Part shown: positions 47,822 to 56,036 of the stretch, one piece after another
How the letters are laid out: each line of letters starts with the position of its first letter
Position numbering within the stretch: the stretch's first letter is position 1
From: Pyrus communis
Taxonomy: Eukaryota > Streptophyta > Magnoliopsida > Rosales > Rosaceae
Length of the DNA stretch: 64,000 nt
NCBI RefSeq assembly: GCF_963583255.1
Contig: NC_084806.1
Span: 20,874,317-20,938,316 of the forward strand
Direction: 5' to 3'
Notes under the pieces: generated by a model
What the model was told of the DNA's origin: nothing
What the model saw: the letters and a program-made list of their open reading frames with translations, nothing else
The model's database searches: none
Translations under genes and position numbers: made by a program

Positions 47822-50134
47822 TGATGCGAGAATTATACGCACACAAATTAAACCCTCTTTTTATCAATTGTAGTATAGGTGCAAGTATGGATCGTTCTGG
47901 ACCGGGGATTAGGAGGGATTGTTAATCACTTGGATTTGACTCAAAAACATAAAAACAAAGTTAAAAACGTTCACAAAGACTCAAAGGACTCAAAACAAGT
48001 TCAAAAGACTCAAAACTGCCTAAAAACACTAACTAGGCAGTTTCTGACCTTAAACCCAATGTTGGACGAATTTAAGATTATGGCTTGATTCAAACGTAAA
48101 ATAACAATATAAAACACTATACTAGACTCAAAGAATGCAAAACTAAACTTTAAAACACTAAAACAAACCAAAAGACTCAAAACAACACAAACACACTCAA
48201 ATCTGCCTAAAAACCACTTTCTGGGCAGATTTGAGCACAAACACAAATTTGGACGAATTTGTGTAACAAAATGACTCAAAACTCTTATAAACACAAACTA
48301 AGACACTTTCTAACTAAATTAGACAATAAAGTAAAGGGGGATTTTAATTTGACGAAAATTGAAATAACGAAACAAGTTTAATAAACTAGACAGAATGTAA
48401 ATATGAATGCGATGAAAATGAATGGATGAATGCTAGCTAGAAGGTTCTTCTCCACACATGTTACACTTGCATAATAAAATGATTTCCAATTGTATTTCAA
48501 TAAATTATGAAACTCATCACCCCGGGTTAATTAGGTCCGCTTAAATTAATCGTCAAGTTTTCCTTAAGTTAATGAATTGGATGGGTTAGCGCAACGCAAT
48601 TCACAACATTCTCCAAAAGTCCTTTACGTGAACAGCACAATAAAGATACAATCAAAGATCATTAAGCATTATGAAAACTATAAGTGTTGACGAGGCATTC
48701 GTTACTATGGAATACGCATGAAACTTATGCCAAGAATTCGTTTAACGCGATTGTTTATAAGCAACCTCCACTACTTGTGAATATAAGTTCATAACGATTA
48801 GGTGAAACTCACTTATATTCTAGCGTCATATTCATGCATGAAAATTAAGCGTGCACTCTCAATAAACATACATAAATAAGTTATCAATCAAACGGTTAAA
48901 CAAATTGAATCCACAACTTATGAAACGCAATTAGAAGTAATCAAATCAAAATGCAAGCATAAACATTTATTTCGAATCCCCCCCTAGCCAAGGGGGGTTT
49001 AGTTCCTTATGGTACAAAACAAAGAGAATCAAAGAAACACCTAAACATTCCAACAACTCAAACTTGAATTGTATGAACGTTTAGGCCCTCTTCTCTTCCA
49101 TTCCTCATTCGTACAAAACAAAGAGTATTGAAATTAAACATTGAAATCAAAGAAACACCTAAACATTCCAACAACTCAAACTTGAATTGTATGAACGTTT
49201 AGGCACTCTTCTCTTCCTCTTCGTTGTAGCACAAGGTCTAAGGATAGTTTGATGGTGTGAATGGTTTGGGGAGTGGTGGAGGAATGGAAGGATGGTGTTT
49301 GGATTGTAAGGGAGAGCACGGCATGGGTAGTTTGATGTCTACATTCTGAAATGGAAGAGTGTTTGTGACTGAAATGTGTATGAATGAGTGCGAATGAGTG
49401 TGGAGTGAATGATTGAATGCATGTGGCTGATTTATGAATGATTATGGTTGCATGTGGGTGGAAATGCATGTGGAATTAAAACAAGAGTGAATGATGATGA
49501 ATGCATGTGGATTAAAGAGAGAAAATGTGGTGTAATGATGAAGTGGAATAAGTGCATGTGGATGTGGCTGATTTGATTTATGGAAGATACATGTGGATTA
49601 AAGATGAGTGAATGATTATGGGTGCAAGTGGATGAATGTGCATGTGCAAGGTTGTTGTTGTGATAAGTGATAAGTGTATGGTTATGATAAGTGTATGATA
49701 TGATAAGTGAATGATATGATAAGTGAATGATAAGATAAGTGAATGATATGATAAGTGGATGATATGATAAGTGGTGAATGATATGTAATGATATGTGGGA
49801 GTGTGGCTGAAATGAAGGAGTGGAATGTTGGAATGTTATGCACTGCTAAGGATATAGGAAAGGTTTAAATGTCCTAAAACTAAAGGGAACAAGGTTCCAA
49901 CACTTTGGTCTTCAATTAGGTCTTCAATTTCGTCCAACACTTTGGCTCCAAGCATAAGCTATCCATCCTAAGCCCAAAAGTGCTCCAAAAGTCTCCAAAA
50001 TGCATCTTTTTGCTCCTTTAGCCCTTTGGACCTACAAACACACGAAAATAGCTTAAAGTACTAAAATAACTAAAGAAACATAACGTAAATGCACGAGAAC
50101 AAGCCATTTAAGTTGCATGAATATGCTCCTATCA
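47822..50134 (-). repeat. H 5' LTR (2313 bp)
   Basis: TGATAGGAGC...CGCATCA on the minus strand, complete. Its TG end faces the rest of the G 5' LTR across the 5-bp TSD, so two related LTRs lie head-to-head at about 50137. It has many TGCATGTGG motifs (CATGCA on the minus strand) around 49415-49650. Confidence 0.93.
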
Positions 50135-50239
50135 CTTATACTTGGAGCAAAAGGAATGGACGAAATTGAAGAGTTGATGTCACAAGGATTCCTACTTGAA
50201 GTAGCCACACACCTTCCACATTTCAGCCACATGCATCTC

Positions 50240-50475
50240 CCATCACCATATCAGATTTCCATCATATTCACATGCATTCCATCCTTTAAAACATTGCACA
50301 TGCACTCCCTTTAATTAATTAAGCCACATGCACTCCCATCCATTTCATCATTGCAGCCAACACATGCTTTCACATGCATTTTCAGATTGTCTCCTTGCAT
50401 ATGCAGCCACATATTCATTGCACATGCAATTCCAACCCACATGCATCCTTTAATCATTCAAACATGCAGCCACAT
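50240..50475 (+). promoter_or_regulatory. CATGCA (RY-like) cluster in G LTR
   Basis: About eight CATGCA motifs in roughly 230 bases, ending some 40 bases before a TATA box. CATGCA is the core of the RY element bound by plant B3 factors of the ABI3/FUS3/LEC2 group. Repeated in the 3' LTR at about 56305-56550. The regulatory meaning is inferred. Confidence 0.5.
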
Positions 50476-50509
50476 TCCCTCCTAGCTATCATGTTCCCCC
50501 CATTTCACC

Positions 50510-50517
50510 TATAAATA
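50510..50517 (+). promoter_or_regulatory. TATA box of G 5' LTR
   Basis: CCTATAAATAAGC, a canonical plant TATA box, downstream of the CATGCA cluster; duplicated in the 3' LTR at 56588-56595. It would start element transcription toward the primer site. Confidence 0.65.
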
Positions 50518-50701
50518 AGCATCCATTGCATTCATTCTCATTCATTCTTCCACATTTCAGAAATTCATCCATTCACACCAAGAAACATCCCCTTGGCCGT
50601 GAGTTTCCCTACAAATCCAAACACCACTCCTCTTCCATTTCCATCACTCCCCAAACCATTCACACCATCAAACTATCCTTAGACCTTGTGCTACAATAAA
50701 G

Positions 50702-50905
50702 AGGAAGAGAAGAGGGCCTAAACGTTCATACAATTCAAGTTTGAGTTGTTGGAATGTTTAGGTGTTTCTTTGATTGCAATGTTTAAATTCAATTCTCTTT
50801 GTTTTGTATGTTTGAGGAATGGAAGAAAAGAGTGCTTAAACGTTCATACAATTCAAGTTTGAGTTGTTGGAATGTTTAGGTGTTTCTTTGATTTCAATGT
50901 TATGA
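50702..50905. repeat. Tandem duplication inside G LTR
   Basis: Two copies of a segment with AACGTTCATACAATTCAAG and GAGTTGTTGGAATGTTTAGG. Same duplication as in H at 42802-43005. Confidence 0.8.
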
Positions 50906-51945
50906 AGAACTAAACCCCCCTTAGCTAGGGGGTGATTCGAAATATATGTTTATACTTGCATTTTGATTTGATTACTTCTAATTACGTTTCATAAGTTGTG
51001 AATTCAATTTGTTTAACTGTTTTATTGATAACCTATTTATGTATGTTTATTGAGAGTGCACGCTTAATTTTCATGCATGAATATGACGCTAGAATATAAG
51101 TGAGTTTCACCTAATAGTTATGAACTTATATTCACAAGTAGTGGAGGTTGCTTATAAACAATCGCGTTAAATAAATTCTTGGCATAAGTTTCATGCAATC
51201 ATAGTAACGAATGCCTCGTCAACACTTATAGTTTTCAAAGAACTTAATGATTCTTGCTTGTATCTCTATTATGCAATTCATGTAGGGAACTTGTGGGGAA
51301 TGCTTTGGGTTGTCGTATGCAATCATCCAATTCATTAACTTAAGGAAAACTTGACGGTTAATTTAAGCGGACCTAATTAACCCGGGGTGATGAGTTTCAT
51401 GGTTTATTGAAACGCAATTGGAAATCGTTTTATTATGCAAGTATAACATATGTGGAGATGAACCCCGTAGCTAACTTTCCATCCATTCTATTTCGTCACA
51501 TTCATATTTACATTTTGCTTTAAATTACAACTTGTTCATTTAGTTTAATTTCGTCCAAATTTCAATCCCCCTTTACTTTATTGTCCAAATTAGTTAGAAA
51601 GTGTCTTAGTTTGTGTTTATAAGTGTTTTAATTCAATTTGTTGCACAAATTCTTCCAAATTCACCAAAGTGCTCAAAACTGCCCAGAAAGTGTTTTTAAG
51701 GCAGTTTTGAGTGTTTTGGGTGATGTTTGAGTCTTTTGGTTTGTTTTAGTGTTTTAAAGTTTAGTTTTACATTCTTTGAGTCTAGTTTAGTATTTTATAT
51801 TGTGTTTTTACGTTTTTGAGTCAAATCCAAGTTATTAACAATCCCTCCTAATCCCCGGTCCAGAACGATCCCTACTTATACATATACTACAATTTGACGA
51901 AAAGAGGGTTTAATTTGTGTGCGTATAAATCCCGCATCAAATTTT

Positions 51946-51964
51946 GGCGCCGTTGCCGGGGATT
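51946..51964 (+). other. Primer binding site of G (tRNA-Asp, exact)
   Basis: TGGCGCCGTTGCCGGGGAT, 5 bases after the LTR end at 51940; perfect complement of the plant tRNA-Asp(GTC) 3' end. Confidence 0.93.
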
Positions 51965-52062
51965 AGAAAATTTGGTAATCCCTTGGATTGTTTTATTTTC
52001 GTTTGTTTTTATTTTATTCCAGATTCTTATGTTATTTTGTTTCTTGTTCTAGGTACCAGTTT

Positions 52063-52107
52063 ATGACTCGGAGTTCTCATCCGATTCGTGAACATATCCT
52101 GGAGTGA
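52063..52107 (+). pseudogene. G gag stub (14 codons)
   Basis: MTRSSHPIREHILE then TGA, identical in extent to the stub of H. The deletion joining gag codon 14 to the post-stop block is therefore shared and older than both insertions. Confidence 0.87.
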
Positions 52108-52116
52108 TTGGGTTCT

Positions 52117-52165
52117 TCGTCCGGCTGCAAGACGTAAAAGAAAGCGCTACTTGGGAGGCAACCCA
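52117..52165 (+). other. Post-stop conserved block of G
   Basis: CGTCCGGCTGCAAGACGTAA ... CTTGGGAGGCAACCCA, found after every pol end in the window (B 12073-12118, A 21510-21554, C 26609-26657, 32176-32224, 34088-34136, H 47594-47645). TTGGG-aggcaa-CCCAA can fold as a small hairpin. Confidence 0.8.
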
Positions 52166-52194
52166 ATGCACTGAATAAAACAAAGCATGTTCAT

Positions 52195-52224
52195 AAAAAA
52201 AAAAAAATAAAATAAAATAAAATA
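52195..52224 (+). repeat. A-rich tract after AATAAA
   Basis: A13 followed by TAAAA units, about 16 bases after AATAAA at 52174-52179. Counterpart of T31 at 47539-47569 in H. Confidence 0.85.
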
Positions 52225-52258
52225 AAAAGAGATACTAAACATGGAGAAAGATGGAGCT

Positions 52259-52960
52259 TCACAAAGGTTGTTTATGTGAAGCCCCACTACGAGGCGTCGG
52301 AGCGGAAGGCGTCGGAGCGGAAGGCATCGGAGCGGAAGGCATAGAAGCGGGAGGCATAGAAACGGAAGGCATAGAAGCGGGAGGCATCGAAGCGGAAGGC
52401 ATCGGAGCTAGAGCATTCCAGGCCTCAATACTTGGCCAAGCGCTGGATGACCCAGGAAAAAGGTGCCTCTGGAGATAAGCCGCAAGCCTTTGACGGTCAC
52501 TTTGAATTCGACCCTCAGATTCTTGCAGCTCATCAAGCTTCCTCTTCATGCCCGACGAATAGTTATTTGCAAGCACATGCAAACTTCTATTCTCGTACTT
52601 AAGCTGCTGAATCTCTTGCTTAAGACTTTCCACCTCTGCCATCAATGATTCCACCTGACGGGAGCGGGCAAGCAGGCGTTGGCCCATGTTGGACATAGAG
52701 CTCGCACACTGAACACTAAGAGCGAGGGACTCTTGAACGGTCAACTCATCGGACCGTCCTGACAGCAGCCTACTATCTTTTGGAGTGTGGAGGTTCCTAG
52801 CTACTATTGTAGCTGTTGTGGCGTCCTGCATCACGGAGTCTTCACCTGTAAGAGGACCGTTAGAAGATAAGAAAGAAGGGCGCCATACGTTACCTTGACG
52901 CGGCGCGCCCGTATCACTGCTGAGACTCAATTCTAAGCTAAGGTTCGATGGGTTTGCCAT
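52259..52960 (-). CDS. Antisense ORF of G: coiled-coil protein of unknown function (233 aa)
   Basis: Intact ORF opposite to G, close homologue of 46840-47517. Residues 1-60 are nearly unchanged between copies. The coiled coil is around residues 95-150 (VESLMAEVESLKQEIQQLKY), followed by M-K-R-K-L-D-E-L and F-P-G-S-S-S. The C-terminal tail has more M-P-S/A repeats than the H copy, encoded by a 15-base minisatellite (about 52290-52410). No recognised enzyme domain, signal peptide or membrane segment. The start ATG at 52960 lies about 115 bases from a conserved TATA-like motif. An open frame in two insertions, with most differences in the repeat tail, suggests it was coding in their shared ancestor. 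Its job is unknown: a structural particle protein, a regulator and a captured plant gene fragment are all possible. Confidence 0.7.
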   Translation of the reverse strand: MANPSNLSLELSLSSDTGAPRQGNVWRPSFLSSNGPLTGEDSVMQDATTATIVARNLHTPKDSRLLSGRSDELTVQESLALSVQCASSMSNMGQRLLARSRQVESLMAEVESLKQEIQQLKYENRSLHVLANNYSSGMKRKLDELQESEGRIQSDRQRLAAYLQRHLFPGSSSAWPSIEAWNALAPMPSASMPPASMPSVSMPPASMPSAPMPSAPTPSAPTPRSGASHKQPL

Positions 52961-53075
52961 TTTTCAAAAGTGTTCAAAGAGATGGGGTGGATGGAGTTAA
53001 TTCTCAAAGGGCCGGAGTCGATTTTCAAGAATGGGAAATCTTCAGAGTGTGTATGTGGGCGGTGATCGATAGCTC

Positions 53076-53083
53076 TATAAAAA
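53076..53083 (+). promoter_or_regulatory. TATA-like motif upstream of the G antisense ORF
   Basis: TATAAAAA on the plus strand, pointing away from the ORF; the ORF-direction reading is TTTATAGAG. Same place as 46721-46728 in H. Could serve one or both directions. Confidence 0.4.
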
Positions 53084-53330
53084 GCCAAGGCGACACGTCC
53101 ACCGATTCAAAAAGCCAGAATTTCCGGCGTAAGTTAGGCGACGCTCCCTCGGCTTTTCAGAAAACGCGTTCAACTTTGTCAAAAGATATCTGACAAAGCT
53201 GGAAACACGTGGAGGCCATCATCGCAACTACACGTCTTTAGCCGACAAGCGCAAAGTTCGGCGACGCTTTCTCTGCTTTTTAGAAAACGCGTGCAGCTTT
53301 GTCAAAAGAGCCGCATCCGCACTACTACGT

Positions 53331-53419
53331 GTCGTTCAGAAAGCGAAGGGGCGTCGTTCAGAAATCGAAGGGGCGCCTGCTCAGAAATCGAAGGGGCGTC
53401 GTTCAGAAATCGAAGAGGG
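53331..53419. repeat. 22-bp tandem repeats upstream of the G antisense ORF
   Basis: Four units (53331-53352, 53353-53374, 53375-53397, 53398-53419) of GTCGTTCAGAAATCGAAGGG plus GC, 22-23 bases each. Confidence 0.88.
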
Positions 53420-54193
53420 GCCACTATTTCAAAAAGCTGGATTTGCGGGATCAAAACGTTTGTCGACAAGGGTAAAATAACAGTACCACCACTTGTTATT
53501 ATCTCTATATATGTCGACCTTCATCTTTTGTGGCAAGGCAGACCTGAAGAAAATGCCCAACTCTTCCTCACCTCTGAGAGCGCACTCCCAACAAAGCCTT
53601 TCGAAATACTCAATTTTTTCTTCTTCCCCAAAGATGATACCAGATGCCTGGAGTACAGATGACCCAGGAGGAAACGGTAGATTGAAGCATGTGCTGATTC
53701 ATTCACCGCTTCTTCAAAGGCAAAGGTATCTCATATCATCAAGGTCAAAAGCAAAAGTATCTCATATCATGCTCTTTCCCTGTCTTTTTCTTTGTCCTTG
53801 TTCTTACTTGCATGGCAAAGTAAAAGAAGCAATCAGCCAGCACTTGGAGTCAGTCTTCTGATCTGGAGCCAACTGCCTGGAATCTATTCCTGGTTGCTTA
53901 CCTAGCGTTGCTCTCGAGTAGTCATCTTCAACGGTTGATACACTTCCAGAGAAGGGACCACTTCTGCAAAGATTGAACAAAGAAACAGATAAGAAGGGTA
54001 AGCTCAGACCTTCGAGGGAGACCAAATGAATCCTGCTGCCCAGTTCAAGAGTAGCACAAAGGAAAATCAACGAGCGGAGGAGACCAAAAGAATCCTCCAG
54101 CCCAGTTCAAGAGTAGCCTGTGGAAAATCAACGATGGGAGGAAACGAGTTCAAGAATGAGCCTGTGGAATCATCAAGATCAAGCCTCAGTGCA

Positions 54194-56021
54194 ATCACCA
54201 AGGAGAAGAGGGAATTTACACTCCATAACCAGATTTGCGTCCCTAAACTCTTCTCTTTGTTAGTTACATTCTGCCATGTTTAGTATGTTTAGTTGCTTTG
54301 TGTGTGTTTACTTATGTTTTGTGTGAATCTATGCTTAAAACATTGAGGACAATGTTTGATTTAAGTGTGGGGGGGGTAACTAAGTATATTTAATGCAAAT
54401 TCGTGGGATTTTATCACCCATTACTTCAAATGTTGTTCCTTGCTATTTTAAGGTGTTTTTAAGTTGTTTTAGAGTGTTTTAGTATGTTTTGTTTTTACAA
54501 CTCCAAAAATCACATAAAAATTTGAAAAACATGTTTTAAAAAAGCCTAAAAAGAGTGTTTTGAGTCGTTTTTGTGTGTTTGTGTCTTAGGGTACCTTCCA
54601 ACACAATGATAAGGATTTGGTTTGTAATTGCATGACGGTTAAAAAGAGTTATAAACATAGAGAAAAGTTTGATTTACTCTTGGTATATGCTTGGTTATGG
54701 TTATAATGTATGACTTCACATGCAATCATAAAAGAAAAATTCGTTTTTGTAACATGCTTGAAGGAAGGAACTCAAACAAACGCTACAACCCTGTGAAACT
54801 CGAGCCATTACCTTCTTTGGAGAGTTATTTTCTGTGATTCTTTGTTTTCTAAAGTTGTTGCATGATCTCATTATTCCTTGCTTGGTTGCTACTTAGAATG
54901 CAATTGTATCATGATAGAACTAAATGCTAGAACTTATATCCGTTTCATTCAAAGCATGACATTGAATTGCATAACATATATCAAGATGAAGTTGTGTAGT
55001 TGCCACCATAGCCAAATAGCCTTACTTCCCATATTTCGTATTTGTTGTAAGTTTTAACCCCGTTGAGCCTTGTTTAGCCTTTATTCTTTGTTTAACCACA
55101 TTATCCTCAGCTAGCCTAGTATAGGACAGTCCACACCCTTGTTCTTAAAAGATAGTGAGCATGACTTAAATGAATTCCTTTTGAGTACATTATGAAAGAA
55201 AATGAGTGTGGGGGAGAGAATGTTTTGTTCTTAAGTGTTTATGTATGTTTTGAGAGTCAAAAGAAAAGAAAAAAAAAAAATTCTGAAAAACATATGAAAA
55301 AGAAAAACAGAAAAGAAAAGAAAGAAAGGAAAAAGAGCTTGTTCCCCCTTGTTGTTCAAAAGATTGAGTTTTCATTCAAAAGTGAATTCTACGTTAATTC
55401 AAATGCTTTGCTCACTATTGCTTTAAGAATGTTTGTTTATCCTTCACCTTTCATTGTTAGCCAATACCCTAGCCCCGTTACACCCCTTTGACTTCTATCT
55501 TGATCGTTATGTGTTTCATAATGTGGAGTTTCGAATTGATATGAGCTTATGGTGTCACTGGTTCTCGCATCTAAGTAGTAGCATTCCATTCATGAGATCA
55601 TATCTAAACATTCTTATTAACTCCAGAAATTGCTTCCTTTGAAATACATATATGTGAGTGTTCGTTTTTATGTTTACATCAATCTTCTCACATATAACTA
55701 GTTTAGGGTGTGTAGTCAGAAAATCTGAGTGAAAATTGAGTGCATATCTTGTAAGGAATTGAGCAAATTCTCTAAGGCATGTTACTACATTCAAAATATA
55801 GTTTTAAATGCTTAATTGTGAATTAGTATGTGGTGACTATGATCAAGTATGTACTTAAGTGTAAAGATAACCAAAATCTGTGGGAATAATGATTTTTAAC
55901 ATGTCATGTGCATTGGAAATCCCTGAGACGATTGTTGGAAGGTGTAGGTTGTGTTTTGTTCGTTTTGTTTTGTTTTTGTGTTCTTTTGTTGTTTTGTTTT
56001 GCTCGAGGACTAGCAAAAGCT
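54194..56021 (+). other. G 3' noncoding region
   Basis: Family spacer with the hairpin (54338-54357), AAGTGTG plus G run at 54363, GAGTGTGGGGG at 55204, then the terminal tract at 56022; spacings 841 and 818 bases. Short ORFs (55192-55491, 55433-55642) match noncoding parts of B and A and are not genes. Confidence 0.78.
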
Positions 56022-56036
56022 AAGTGTGGGGGAATT
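56022..56036 (+). other. Polypurine tract of G
   Basis: AAGTGTGGGGGAATT adjoining the 3' LTR start TGATAGGAGC at 56037. Confidence 0.92.

Larger units (their letters stand above)
41610..50134 (-). mobile_element. Element H: sister copy of G in opposite orientation, in the G 5' LTR
   Basis: An 8525-bp minus-strand element flanked by CTTAT at 41605-41609 and 50135-50139. It has the same plan as G: 5' LTR 47822-50134, exact tRNA-Asp primer site, 14-codon gag stub, post-stop block, cassette with antisense ORF (45673-47589), 3' noncoding region and 3' LTR 41610-43831. The LTRs differ by only about seven substitutions and two small indels in 2.2 kb by eye, so it is probably the youngest insertion here. 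The inner end of the 3' LTR and the polypurine tract are deleted. Because it lies head-to-head with G, the pair forms a very large inverted repeat. Confidence 0.88.
50140..51940 (+). repeat. G 5' LTR, main part
   Basis: Continues the 181 bases at 41429 for a total of 1982 bp, ending CCCGCATCA. Pair of 56037-58016 (1980 bp). An ORF at 50117-50314 crosses the H/G boundary and is accidental. Confidence 0.92.
52171..54189 (-). other. Antisense gene cassette in G
   Basis: A 2.0-kb GC-richer block flanked by TGCA at 52167-52170 and 54190-54193; homologous to 45673-47589 in H and in the same position. In G sense it opens with GAATAAAACAAAGCATGTTC and an A tract (A13 then TAAAA repeats, 52195-52224). 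The antisense ORF follows (52259-52960), then TATA-like DNA, 22-bp repeats (53331-53419) and about 750 bases to the far edge without a convincing ORF. Short ORFs at 53291-54283 are in parts that differ in frame between the two copies. Confidence 0.82.

Noticed and set aside
52948..54283. Plus-strand ORFs in the G cassette (52948-53193, 53291-53662, 53493-53861, 54026-54283)
   Set aside because: Partly matched in H but with different breaks and frames, overlapping repeats and TATA-like DNA; no motif. More likely upstream DNA of the antisense gene.
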